A stretch of DNA of 64,000 nucleotides. Source: Onchocerca lupi (Eukaryota > Nematoda > Chromadorea > Rhabditida > Onchocercidae). The translations under genes were made by a program, and so were the position numbers. Position 1 is the stretch's first letter. Each line of letters begins with the position of its first letter. Under the pieces are notes generated by a model, which was given only the letters and a program-made list of their open reading frames with translations, did no database searches and was not told the DNA's origin. The DNA is taken from contig JAOVVO010000291.1 in NCBI GenBank assembly GCA_028564675.1, positions 1 to 64,000 on the forward strand. The letters are read 5' to 3'. Below are positions 10,555 through 23,843 of this stretch, piece by piece.

Positions 10555-13500
10555 ATGGATGAAAATATTTCCTTCATATAAGAACTCTTTTTATAGTGAA
10601 ATTGTTCACTAATTGTTAATCCATTTACGATATATTCTTACAGCGCAATGAGTAATAATTTACATGTTAGCATAGCGCAAAGGGAGTTGTTTACTCCATG
10701 TCGCATAATTTAAATTATATTAATTAATAATCAAAAAAGTTAAAAGTTTGCATATACAAAGATATTTCTAGAAAACAAAAATTTTTGATTAATTCATCAT
10801 ATCTATATTCCAAAAAAACATTTCAATTTCTCCAACAGCAATCACTTCAGAAGTTTTTCGAAAAAAAAAAAAAAACGCAAAACTCACAAGTTGAACGATG
10901 AAATGAAACAAAAAGATTTCACGTATCCTGAAAGAATACGTCACCCAGAACGTCAGATTTTATTAGTTATCAAATGTAACGAATGTTCGATGAGTGAAAT
11001 TCTTACATATCAAATATATTATACAAATTTTTGAATTGAAATGATCAATTTAAAATAATTATTGACGATGCAAATTCATTGATGAATTGCACATGAATTT
11101 TTAAATTATAGCTTGAAATGGGCAGTTACTCATTGTTTTCTATATTAAATCATTCGGTAAACTGATTTTATCTGTCATTTTGATTTCATATACTCAAAAA
11201 AGCTATTGTTACATATCAAACAATAACTAATGATAGAAATGATAAGCTATGCTTGGTTGACAACAAAAAGGATTTTTTTGAAAATTTCTAAAACTTTTAA
11301 TTTAATGATGTAGAAGGATTAATCATCGAATTTCATATTTATAAATTTAAAAATTGTCATAAATATAGTTATAAATAAGCTTTGTTCAAATTTTATGCTT
11401 TGCTGACTTTATTAGATAAATTTATTTTTTATAAGATTATTAAGTCGATCGAATCCTAATGCAGAGAGCTTTAAGTTTGAATACTTTAAATATAGCAATT
11501 TATGGCAATATAAATTAATAATCTAAAGCAATAACAGTTCATCTTTTCTCAAATATTTTATGAAATAATTTTTGAGATTCATTGAATTAATCGAACTAGA
11601 GATTTCAATTTTTTGACTCGAATTTCAATTTCGATTATTTTCTTCCATTCTTTTAAATATGTCTTCAGTTTTCTCCAGTCTTAGGCTAACACAAATAAAG
11701 CACATTCTTATTTCCCTTGAATCTTTTCATGTTCTCTCTTGCTGATTGAATAAATTTTTTTTCTTGCGACTTTTTTTTTTTTTTTTTTGCGAATAAACGA
11801 CTTTGGATGAATGCATAAATATATGAATGTAATTTTTCTTTTTTTTCATTATTTACACTTTTTATGGAATACGATGGGTTATTTTTATACTTTTTTTCTA
11901 CGATATCGAATAAAATTCATGTCTTTTTTTTTAGTAATTAAGAATAGAAGAGCTTAATGATACGTTTTCTTCTGAAGCCCCCCGTTTTTTATTTTTTTCT
12001 GCACTTGGACATAAAAATTAGAATCCATCAATTTTTAGGATTGCAAGGAGACTTAAAAATATTGAGATTATATTATAGAGAAAAAAAGCAATTCGTTTTT
12101 TTCTTTTTTTTATAGGATAAAATATCATCATTATAATATTTATTATTGTTATCATTATATCATTAGCACCGTTACACATTTGCAATCACATCGTAATTTT
12201 CATTTTTTTTTTAAATTTATTATTGCATTTTTTCTTATTTAGTTACTCATATAATTACTTACGTACTTTTCAAGATTGGATTCTAATCAAAGTACAAATA
12301 AATCAATATTAATTATCTTTCGCATATGTTGCATTATTCCAAGTGAACCTAACTGTGAATAATAATGAGTTTTTAAAATTCCAAATTCCTCATAAAAGAC
12401 CGTTTTTTTTTCCTTGGATAATTTGTTTATGTCATAAAATTTAAAAGAAAAAAGGAAAATCATTATTAAGATAAATGCTAGTTTGTTGTTGGTTATTTTG
12501 GTCATTTTAACGACTTATATTATAAAATAGTAAATACAGATTGATTTTTAAATCTTTCCGATTTACTTATTCAAATACTTATTTACTTATCACACATATT
12601 TATTTGATATTTTAAATTTGCACATCATCAGTAGAAAAGAAAAAAATAAAGAGAAAATTGAATTAAACTAATAAGCACTCATATATTCTTTCTACAAATA
12701 ATTTTTTTTTCCCTTTCTACTAATCTTTAAAAGGTGCTTATTGCATCATTTAATTACATACTTTCATTTCCAATTATATCTGAAAATGTTTCTAAGCCGA
12801 TTTATTTTAATGCGATACTTTTCATAGAAATTTAAATTACTTAAAAACTAAATTAAGTAAAAAGCGAAATAAATTGAAGGCCAGTAGCACCAACTAATGG
12901 ATAAACGGAAAAGAAAGAGCACAAGAAATTGATCATTTTTTCAAGCAAATTCATTTTCAAAATGCCAGAAATCACTTATTCGTAATTTTCAAATGAAACT
13001 TGTTTTGACCTCTTTTATTTGAAGATTTATATGTTCCCTTATTTAATCTTCTATATAAGCTTATTTATGGTTGAAAAAGACATTTCGAGAAGAAAGAAAA
13101 AAATTGTCAACTTTCTGTTTGAGTCTAAAAAGTAGCTGCAATTTGAGAAAAAAGAAAAAGAAAAGTCTCTGATTTTCAAATTTAAAATAAAATTAAGTCT
13201 TCTAAAGAAGTCCAAAGTAGACATCTTCATTATTAAACTATCTTTAAGTATGATGAATTCGATATTTTTTAGTAATGCTTTATTGTTGTCTGAAATTTCG
13301 ATTTCAAATAACGGAATGTTTTTGTACTGAAAAGGACGAATGAAACATTTAAAAAAAAATCAACTAAAAAATCAATATGTTATAAAAATAAAACTGTTTG
13401 AAAGTTAGTTATGTAAATTAATGACAATCGAAGTGATTCGCAAATATTTCATGCGTTGGAAAAATGAAATAATTAAATTATCATAAATGATTGTCAATCA

Positions 13501-13679
13501 ATTTCATGCATGATAAAACTGATAATTTATAATATTAAACACTGTTTTTATTCTTTTAAACAACTTTTTTTTAAAAGCAACAATAATCCTCTAATCCAAA
13601 TAAAATTAGCTGTAAAAAAAACTATCGAAATGATTTAAATCTTAAATTATTTTGAGACAAAATGTTTCCTATAGTTAAT
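10555..13679. other. intergenic, nothing recognised
   Basis: AT-rich sequence with many T- and A-runs (for example 11770-11788 and 10860-10875). No gene, RNA gene or ordered repeat is supported. Confidence 0.5.
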
Positions 13680-13965
13680 TTTAACTTTTAAAGTTTCACA
13701 AGAAAAGAAGTTATTTCTAATTTAAAGCAAATTTTAATTTTGGCTTTTAAAGATTTCACAAAAGAAAAAGATTAATTTTAATTTGAAGCAAACTTTAATT
13801 CGAACTTCTGAAGATTTTACGAAAAAAAAGTTAATTTTTAGTTGAAACAATTAATTTTAACCTTTGTTTCAACTTTTAAAGATTTTTCAAAAAAGAAGTT
13901 AATTTTAACTTTAAACAGATTTCAGTTTCAACCTTTAAAAATTGCTAAAGTGACTTGGAGCAAAA
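13680..13965. repeat. degenerate minisatellite, unit about 60 bp
   Basis: Four or more diverged copies of a unit running CTTTTAAAGATTTCACAA, then GAAAAAGTTAATTTTAA, then a TTGAAGCAAA-like box. Copies start near 13683, 13741, 13803 and 13872, with a partial one near 13931. Copies differ by substitutions and small indels, so the array is old. Confidence 0.65.
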
Positions 13966-14056
13966 CTTTTTGTTGAAAAATGATTGGATATAATGAAGTA
14001 AAGCGAAATCATTAAGATAAAATTTTACATTTCTAAGCTTATGAGACTTTTTTTTT

Positions 14057-14098
14057 GAATCAAATGATCAGTGATCGGAATCAAATGATCAGTAATCA
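14057..14098. repeat. 21 bp unit repeated twice
   Basis: GAATCAAATGATCAGTGATCG is followed directly by a near copy ending GTAATCA. Both contain overlapping TGATCA palindromes. No gene context. Confidence 0.6.
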
Positions 14099-15925
14099 AT
14101 GCGTGCATTCATCAGATAGCAACTTTGGAATCTCTGATCGCTCTGCATCAATGATCATTTTTATTTAATTAGTTGGAAATATTTTCAGATTTGATTTCGT
14201 GACTTTTCACAAAATCAAATTGAAATGAATTTTTAAGAGAGGAAAAAGAAAAAAAAGGAGAAGACCGCCCATATATTATGCAATTCAAAGTGCTTGGCAA
14301 AGGCATTTTTCTTGATAATTTCACTATCGTAGCTTTGCAGTGCCATTTTTTCTATTTCTTTTTCTTTTTTTTTCATGAGTTTTTCGAAAATTCATTATTA
14401 AGACTAATTTGATTCTTCTAATCAATCTATCTAGCCATTTTCTAATAAATCATTAGAAAATAATAGAAGTAATTCTAATGATCACTTTTTAACAAATATT
14501 ATTCTTTAATGTAGATTGTCAAATGAAATTTTGCTTCTGTAATTAATTGCATGATATCAAATATATTCATTATCATCATCTTCGTTTAGCTTTAAAATGC
14601 GAGATTGGAAAAGCTAGAAGAAGTAGTAAAGAAGAAAATTTGAGATTTCAAATTTCTCTACAATTAATTCAGTCAAATAAGCACATAGTATTATTTTTGA
14701 TTGTTTAAAAAATATTCGTCAATTTTACGAAAATTTTCCTAATATTTCATGTTAAAAAACTTATGTAAATCTGTTCAAAAGTTTTGCTCTCATTGATCTT
14801 TGTCAACTAATTTTTATAAATTTAGTATATTTGTATTGTATCTGGCTATGGATTGTGATTACGTAGAATAATAATGAGTTTATATTTATTACCGATGTGC
14901 GAAAATTTCTGTACTTTCTAGGGAAAATAATTTTTTCTAATCTTCGATAAATGAAATTATTCGATTAGGTAAGAATACAATTTAAAAATGCTTCTATGTA
15001 TCATAAAAATTTATTAATAATAAAGCTTCAAAAAGGCAATCGAGCAGAATTAAAAAAAAAAAAAAAAAAGAAAGAAAGGAAATCAGTAAAGCAAAAACAA
15101 GAGTAAAATTAAATTCCACTGTAATTACCTTTTCTGAGCTATTTTGATGTTAAGTTTAAACCTAAAAAGCTTTAATTTTAGAACTAATTTCGAAATTCTA
15201 TGCGAAAATTCAATCAAACTAATTTATTGTCCATTTCATCTTTTCTTTCCTTTTTTTTCTTTTCGTTTTTTTTTTTTTAAGCATAATACTTCAAATTAAA
15301 AAATGTGAAATTATCGATTTTCGAAGCTCAATTCTTACTTGAAATTAAAGTTATTAAATTAGTATAATTCATATATGCCAAACTTGCATATTTGAAAATT
15401 TTATGTAATTCGCGATAATACATATATGTAATGTATTCATCATATAGAAATATGTTTATGCTAGTTAATGAGAATTTTTTAATGAGCAATTTTCCGATTT
15501 TTGATTAAATTTTAATTTTGAACAATTTAATATGTAAAATTAAATACATATTTCATAGCGGAAATAATATTTGTACTATTGAAACAAAACATATATTCTT
15601 TGTTATTGCATCAATCTGGTTATTAAAAATGAATCATAAACTCGAAATTATGTATACAATAAGTTGACATATTATAGTAGCATATATAATATTACGGTAA
15701 TATTACATTTATAATAATTTAAATTTTTTGATTTACATTTCAATTATTACAAATATACATTTTAATGAATCAAATAAAAAATTAATCCATTTTGTCAATA
15801 AAAAATAAGTTTACTTATTCTTTTAGAAAATTTCTGTAACAAAATTCGATGTATTCCTTGAAAGTAATTCCATCTTCTCATTGCTTCCTTAGATCATTAC
15901 TTCTCCCATTCTTAAAACTCTTGTC

Positions 15926-15949
15926 TTTTTTTTTTTTTTTTTTTTTTTT
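15926..15949. repeat. poly(T) tract, about 24 nt
   Basis: One of the longest homopolymers. Others of about 16 nt or more are near 17331-17352 (T), 20162-20183 (A), 25970-25993 (A), 30466-30486 (T), 30898-30917 (T), 41837-41860 (T), 56030-56047 (A), 61269-61289 (T), 63084-63104 (T) and 63930-63952 (A). Confidence 0.8.
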
Positions 15950-18735
15950 GTAAAACTTCCTAAAAGGCAGATTCAGAAGCACTTTCTTAGCTTAATGCGA
16001 TTATTGACATTGAAAGGTTTCTTGGTCACAGTTTCCTCCTAAGCTATTTTGAATTCTAATTGAAGAAAAAGGAAATTAATCGAAAAAAAAATCATTTCTT
16101 GTTCAAATTAATTATATTTTTCAGATTTTTCCAAATAACTTTCGGTTAAAATCAATTAAATCAAATTAGCCGGAAATAAACTTTTGGTTAAAATCAATTT
16201 TTTTTTTTAATGGTTTAAAATGAATGCAAAATGATTAGTAAGCTGTAAATCATTAATAAAAAAAAAACAAAGATATAGCAAAAATTGGGCATTAAAATGA
16301 TTTATAACACAGTCATTTTTATCCAAAAATACATTCAAATAAGCGACAATAAAAGCTCAATTTAATAATATACGACATTATAAGATGATGTATAACTAAC
16401 TTATGGGCAAAAATATTTTGATGAAATATATTATTTATAACATTTATTAAAAAATATTTTATGTAAATTTCATAGGTTGCATGATCTGATCCATGCATTA
16501 ACGAATTCGCAAAAGAAAGCGATATCACTAATATATTGTAGTCTGAACATTAATTTCTACTGATTATTAATTGATGCTTATTTGATATCATCCCGGTGTG
16601 ATTTCTTCAATTTAGTCAAAATTTGAAAATAAAAAAAAAAAAAAAGAAAGAAAAAAACCAAAGATTATTGGTTTTAATTGTACGAAGTCTTTACTATATC
16701 TTCGTTTGTTTAAAGCTAAGACGAATGTTTATCCTTTAGAAGGAAAACAATTTCAGTTTCATTTGTTCGTTAAATGATATTGACAAATAGATTAAACGAC
16801 AAGTAAATCAATTTTCAGACAAATTTGTAATTAAATGGGAAATATTATCCTGAATGTCGAAGGCTCTTCAAAATTTCCAGCTTTCATGTTGTGAAAAAAT
16901 TACTTCAATACTCTTCTATTATCGGATAATGCATAATAATTTAGCATAAACTATCCTGAATCGATTTTCAAGATTATACACTTGATCTTAAAATCGCTCC
17001 TGAATTATGACAATATTATATCTGTTAAAAGATTTGCTTCTGATATTATACCTTATCATTTTAAACAGATTATCACATATACAATAATTCCACTTAATCA
17101 TATCTGAAATGAAAAGCTGAATTGCCATTAAAATATATAATCTAACAGGAATATTCTAGTTTTCGTTTTGTTTCGTTCAATTTCTATTCATTTTCCAGTT
17201 ATGTAAACGATAATTTATTCAAAAACATAGCATACAAAATTATGACATTCTAACAAGTTTAATTTTATTATATTTAAAAAAATAAAAAATGAATAAAGAT
17301 TTCAAATAATCAGATAGGATTTTGCAGTACTTTTTTTTTTTTTTTTTTTTTAGTAATGGAATTTATAAAAGTGCTTTATTATTCATATCTATTTTTTTTG
17401 TTAGTTAAGAATTTTTAACAAAAATTAGGTGATTAACAGGGCATTCTCTCTCTTCCTCTCAATACAATGGATCTTATCATATTTTCTGGATGATTTACTT
17501 CCATTTTCTTTTGGTTCAATTCTCGAAATAATACTTTTACATAAATATAATGGAAAGTAGACGAAAATTTGTTTTTGTTTTTTCTTCTCCCTTCGATTCT
17601 TCATTAAGGTTTTCATTTTCTTTCTTCGTTGAGTTCAATTCTCTTTTTTTTTTTTTCAATTTTCTTCCGGCAATTCGCTTATTTTTTGTTTTTTAAAATT
17701 GCCGAAAATTTAATGCACATATATGCATGTATTTTTGTCTTTTATAGAAAGAAAAAAATCACAATTGAAATGCTTCAAATCAATATCATACTTTAGAGGA
17801 AGAAAATGAGCGGAAAAAAAATAAAGATCATTATATCTTTTCAAACTGCATTTCTGAAAATAACTGTCAATTATTTTGATTCGGCTAGTAGCTTTAAATA
17901 TACTTGGAATTTCACAAATGTCAAATTATCTTATGAAAATGTGAAAAAATATGATCAAAAAATTATTAGCATAATAGTTTTTTTTTTCGACAGAAATATT
18001 TAATTAGCTATTTTATTGGAATTTCAAAAAAATTCAAAATTAATTTAAATCTATCTAAGTATATTCTTCCATTGCTTAATTGCCTTCTTTCACATAAAAA
18101 TTAGTAATTCCCAAGATTTTTCTTCTTAACCTGCATTTTAGATTTAAATTATTTGATGAATACGAGATATTTTTCAAGTTGGAAATTGAAAACTAAAATT
18201 TGACAAATATGTGTAGTTTATGTTTATTATGATTAGAATTATTTTAATGAAATGATAAGAATACAAAGAAATAATTATGTCAATGTATAAAATAAATAGA
18301 GAATGCAAATTAGCAGTGAACTTTGTTGTATTCCATGAATGTGACTGATAATTAGAATGATAAGCAGGCAATAAGCAACTGCCTTAATGAATCACAATTA
18401 TCAATATGTAATTGTAGAATGTTGGAAAAAAAGTAATGAGATCGAGCAGTGTAATAGAATTATTAAATCGTATGAATAGATGGGAAAAAAAAAGATAGAA
18501 ATATCAGAAATTTCAGATTATGTTTCGTTTTGAACATAAAAAAAAAGCATGGCTAAAAAAATGTCAGCAAGAAATTTTTGAATTTTAATTTGGAATTAGA
18601 AAATTAATTGGGGACAATTTATTATTGTTATCAAAAAAAATGAAAGATTAAGTTTGCGAAGAAATAAGTTTTTAAAAATTTATTTGCGAAATGGATATTA
18701 AATAACTGAGAACAGGGAACAATTTATCATTTTTT
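15950..18735. other. intergenic, nothing recognised
   Basis: AT-rich sequence with homopolymer runs. Minus frames at 16319-16528 and 17425-17616 and the plus frame at 17806-18003 are short and low-complexity. Confidence 0.5.
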
Positions 18736-19195
18736 CATTTACAATGCATTCATTGAAAATATCTGAATAAATTATTAACGAAAAAGTTCATGAGATTTCA
18801 TGATGAATAATAAATTTACATGAATTGTCAGGCTAAAATAGAAATTCAACTATGAATTTTAGCATTGTTGTTACTTTCATGTATTAATTTAAGTTATTTG
18901 TATAATTTCAATTTTGATAATTGTCCAGAAGTTTCGGAATTCATTTGCAGTATAGAGACATGAATAATGAGAAAAAGGACAAATTTAATTCTTCTATTTT
19001 AATTATTCACGTTTTATTTCTCCTATTTACATTCATTGAAAATTTCTGATTAAATTAACGAAAGGCCCATGAACATTCGTGATGAACTGCAAATTTACAT
19101 ATCTTTGTGAGAAGAAAATAGAATTTTAACCTTTTCGTGTATTTTAGTATTACTTGAATAATTTTAATTTCAATAATTATTTAATTTCAGATTTC
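18736..19195. repeat. two diverged direct copies of a ~180-200 bp block
   Basis: The first copy begins near 18736 with TTTACAATGCATTCATTG and the second near 19024 with TTTACATTCATTGAAAA. Both continue through ATTAACGAAA, then a CATGA box, GATGAA, AATTTACAT and an AATTTTAATTTCAATAAT-like end. The period is about 290 bp. Copies are strongly diverged; this is an old duplication in non-coding DNA. Confidence 0.5.
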
Positions 19196-20739
19196 ATACC
19201 ACTTTGTGTAATCAGAACGGTAGAATTTCTTGCATCTTTCATTAAACAGAGAAGAGGATGAAGAGATGAAAAAGCAATTTTATTGCTCAAATTAGTTGAT
19301 TTTTAATCAAAATTTCCTCTCTTTATTGGAATTTTTCTTTTTTCTTTTTTGTTTTTAAAAATCATGAAAAGTTGTCTAGAATGCTTGTTATTTTTCTCTA
19401 GAAATCCTATTATATAATCTTCTAGATTATTTCCGTTTCACATTATTGCTCATCATTCATCGGAAATGATTGTGCATATGTGTACCATTTCTTAAATTTT
19501 TCACCAAGCTTATTTATTTCGATATTTTATTTTAAAAAAATAGAGATTAATAAAAATCTTCTAATTGTTAACAATTAAACTGATATGTTCAGTAAATATT
19601 TCAATAAATGATACGAATAATTAGCAAAAAATTGACTAAATTTATACTGTAAATCAATTCAACATTTGATTATTCGTAAGAAAAAAAATATAACCTGTAA
19701 AAAGAATCATAGTCTAAATTGTTGCAAAACTTCAGCATGAATTAAATTTTCATGGTACATGAATTCAATTCCATACATTTACTCAAAATATTTATGATAA
19801 AATTGGTAATCAATTAGTATCAACTAATTTATCATCCCTTTTAGCCCATATATCTACATATTACTATGATAATCATAATTTCTATCATCATGATAACTAT
19901 CATTTTACTTATTTCAAATACGTACAGAATATGAAGTACGGTACACATGAGTATAAAAACAAATTCAGGATATCAATCTTTTAATAGGTAATCGCATTTA
20001 ATTCTTATTGCAAATCTTACTAATGAATAAATTTATTTAAAATAAATTGTTATTTTGGTTGAAATGGTAATTCTCGTCAATAAATTATCTGTCCGATATG
20101 ACTTTCAACGAGATTTTCGTGAGCTAAACATAAATCTTGTTTACATATGTAATATTTTATTTAAAAAAAAAAAAAAAAAAAAAGAGCAACATTTAGAAAT
20201 ATATTTCATTTGCTGAAGTTCAAAAATTGAAATTCATAAAATATTCTTAGAAATTCTATTAATCTTGGACAAAATTATTTCTGAAATGCAAAAACTTTTG
20301 AATCATCTAGTAATATTTCATTTTCCATTTCTTTTTTTGTTTTTCTCAATTTTTTTTTTTGGTGCATTTCCAGATATTATATATATAGCGTGCATTTTGT
20401 CTATTCTATCGTGTTTAACATGACATAAAGAAAAAGGAAAAAAAAGAGACAAAAGTTTTTGCAATATCCGTTAATGTTTCCAACTATTATTTGGTGAAAT
20501 GCGACATTTTTCGCATTTTTGCATACGCTAAAATTGATTCTGTGTTTAATAAATTACAAAAATGCTTATATTTCATTTAGATTATAACGTTTCGATCATT
20601 ATCCAAATTTTTGAATATTTTTTAAATGTTTTTAGGAGTTACTTGAGATTGTCTTATTTCACAAATTTCATCTTCAAAGATGAATTGCAAAAATTTCGAT
20701 GCTGAATTTCAAATTGAAAATAGGATTTTCTAGCAAACG
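19196..20739. other. upstream region of the GPCR gene
   Basis: AT-rich sequence upstream of the GPCR start codon. It must contain the promoter and any 5' UTR or trans-splice site, but I cannot point to a specific element. Confidence 0.5.
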
Positions 20740-23271
20740 ATGGAATTAACCAATGTTAGTGTAATTAGGAATGATACAAGCGCCCCATCAATTACTGATT
20801 TATCACCAGCTCCTGATATGATGAAAGAAGTACCGACACTTGAACCGAATTGCTATATCATTGATACGGAGCATTTGGTTGAACGTTTATGGCTCGTAAC
20901 AATTCTTGGCTCAACTGTTAGCACTATCAGTATTGTTGAAAATGCTTTCTTATTTTTGCTTTTTATCACCAGTAAACAACATCTTCGTAGTCATTCGCTA
21001 TATCTATTGCTTCTGGCACTTACTGATCTATTCATTAGTTTAACTTATATATTAATAATGTCTGTAAAAGTACTCTATGAATACAATGAATGGATTTTTA
21101 TGAAAAAAATTTGGTATGTTTTCACCATCTGAAATATTTTTTGTTTGAAAGCTAAAAACAAAATTTCTGATACGAAAAAAAAAAAGGGAGGAAAGATGCC
21201 ATTTTCGAATCATTTTGCAACAAAAATGACATCGATTTTTTTATACCAAGAAAAGTGATAATTAATTAATTTAAAAAATGACTTTTTTTTCTTCTTTTTT
21301 CAGGATGACTTATGTAGTACCAATGATGACAATGTCGCATGTTGCTATAACAGCATCATCATTTCTTATCGTTTTCGCTACCGTAGAAAGATTCTGTATC
21401 ACTGCTTCAAGTCACTATGTCAAATTTTTGCAAAATAATCGCTGCTGCATTGCTTTAATAGCCGTATTAATTGGTGTATTCACCAAAGGAACACTATTAT
21501 TTGAGCTCAAGGTTTTTTCGTAAATTTCAATCTTAGTTAAGTAACTTTTTGATATTGAAAATTGTTTTTTATTGCAATTGCAGACGAAGAAATATAACTT
21601 GGGAAAAAAGATTATAAATAGGATTCTAATTAAAAATCAGATTTTATCATAGAATATTCTTTTATCTATTGCGCCATTAAATTATCATAGTTTTGTTTCA
21701 TTCCCTCTTTAATTATTCTCAAGTTAGACTTCTTATATTTAGCATACAATGATATTAATTGAAGTTTCTCATACATCATCCATTTTTAATTCACCTAGGC
21801 TTAATTTACAAGCGGGACATTTACAAATGTCATTTTAATTTTGGCAGATTAATCGGAAATATATAATAGTATGGCTTATCACTAATCACTTTCATCAAAT
21901 TTGCAGCCAGTTCATGTTTTGAATTGTATTGGGACATTGAATGAATATCGTTTGGAATTAACAGCATTAGTAATTCACAATGAGCATTATAAATTTTTCC
22001 GTTTTTGGTTCCGTAATATTGTTACTATTCTATTTCCATTTTTCACGCTAATGTTTTTGAATGCTCGAATTGTGAACGAATTGAGGAAAAATTTTCTTGC
22101 TGAAAAACTTAATGTCGAATCGTCACGTGCTACAAGTGCCAAAGAACGAAAAGTTTGTCTAAGTTTCAGGATTCATTTCAATTCCTAAAAAAAATCCTAG
22201 GAGTTTTTTTCATAATATTTGAAAGCCCTTCAATATTCCTACTAATTTAGAACATTACTTCAATATCTGTTTCAATTAATTCTATGATTTACATTATGTT
22301 TCATTATGTGACCATTTTTACAGTAGAATTTCAATTTTAGCAAAAAATCAAAAATCAAGACCATGAAAATTATTCGTTATGTTATAGGCCGGATTGAAGT
22401 GATACGAGACGAATAGATGTCATTAATTTGACAAAAATGCAATTTAGAGTGATATTCTTGATATAACACAACTTAAAATCTTGAATTTTTTTTTTTTTAT
22501 TAATATCGAGAAATTTTTAGGCTCGAATTCGAGCAGCTACACGAACTCTAATGTTTGTTGCGTGCACTTATCTTTTAGCAAATTTGCTCAATGTTATCAT
22601 AACTATTTGGGAACATACTGATGCTAAGTCACTTTTCAGCAGGTAAAATCCTCTTTTGATGAAAAAAAAAAAAGGTTTCAAAATTCGGAAAAAATTTTCA
22701 ATTAGAAATCCATCCAGATTTCGATTTCATACTTGCTAATTCGAATCTTAATTTCTAATTATCCTTAGCCAATTCCATTTAAAATATCAGCTTTTCCAGA
22801 GGAAGTTTATGAAGTTTATGATGAGGTAGTAATGTGTTCTGCTTGTTTCATTTTACGATTTTGAGAAAATTTTAGATTAATTGCCAAATTCTTCCCTCTT
22901 ATCTGATTCAAAATCATCATTATATACTAGAAAATTAATTTTAGGTTCACGAAACCTAATTAAATTGAAGAGCTAATTAATGTACAGGAGCTAATCAGAC
23001 TTATAATAAATGAAATAAACTTTTGAACTTTATTCTTTTCAGCTTTTTGGACTTCTATATCTTCAGTGTTGATGCAGTATCGTTGTTGACAATTGTAGCA
23101 TGTGCTTTACGATTGCCAATCTATGCAAGTTGTCAACCATCGCTTCGTGCAGAAATGATTCATTTTGCGAAAACATTCTGTAAAAGACCAAGACATGTGA
23201 ATCACGTACGTAATGAAGCATCAGTAATTAATTACAACTGTACCGCCAATGAAACATTATTCAATGAATAA
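20740..23271 (+). CDS. rhodopsin-family G protein-coupled receptor (peptide-receptor-like)
   Basis: Seven-transmembrane receptor, probably in neuronal or sensory plasma membrane; the ligand is unknown. Exons 20740-21113, 21304-21511, 21907-22152, 22521-22642 and 23043-23271 keep phase throughout and give 392 residues. The extracellular N-terminus has possible N-glycosylation sites at Asn5 and Asn11. TM1 is near 51-78. TM2 follows, with the expected Leu-Thr-Asp motif (LALTDLF). TM3 ends in ERFC instead of DRY. TM5 lies in exon 3 (NIVTILFPFFTLMFLNAR). TM6 starts after a basic RIRAATRTLMF stretch. TM7 has LPIY where NPxxY is usual. The cytoplasmic tail is about 50 residues. Divergent DRY and NPxxY motifs are common in nematode-expanded receptors, so an orphan peptide receptor is the best guess. 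The start follows an in-frame stop and gives a plausible N-terminus without a signal peptide. A candidate AATAAA lies at 23381-23386. Confidence 0.88.
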
Positions 23272-23597
23272 AAAAACGAGAAATAAGAATGATGCGCTAA
23301 CTGTAGATGTTCAGCGAGTGAACTAGCAATAACCTATTAAAAGTCTTATACTATCTAATAATTAATGGATGAAAAGTTAAAATAAAATGAAAAAATTATA
23401 ATGCTAATCCACTCTATAATGTGCCATCTATCTAATTGTTTTTATCTTTTATACACAGCTCATATTATACCGGTAAATAATCATGCTTTAATTCATAAAA
23501 GATTTGATATATATATAATATAAGTTATCGCAAATTTTCAAAGGAAAAATAAACTTTTATCTTGATTGGAAGTTAAAGATTTACTCTGTGGTTGTGA

Positions 23598-23843
23598 ATG
23601 ATTGCGTTGCTTGACCAGTCGAATTTATTTGAAATTTTGTTCTTGCTCAATGGATGCGGATGCAGAAATAGGAATCGAATTGAATTGTATTTGAATCCTA
23701 TTGGCGAATTGAGACGTTTTGGATTTAAAGGAAACGAACTGAAATTCGAGCAAGGTCCTTTAAGTCAACGAAACTTCTTCAATAATCTTCACTTTTTAGG
23801 ATATATCGGAAATAATAGTCATGGACAATTCCAAAAACAGTAA
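23598..23843 (+). CDS. uncharacterised ORF, possibly a terminal exon
   Basis: An open frame of 81 codons, 330 nt downstream of the GPCR stop. The stretch coding for RIELYLNPIGELRRFGFKGN and onward is GC-richer than the flanks and looks coding. The N-terminal part is less convincing, and an acceptor-like GATGCAG near 23666 could start a real exon instead. There is no signal peptide and no amidation or dibasic pattern typical of neuropeptides. I recognise no family. Confidence 0.25.
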   Translation: MIALLDQSNLFEILFLLNGCGCRNRNRIELYLNPIGELRRFGFKGNELKFEQGPLSQRNFFNNLHFLGYIGNNSHGQFQKQ

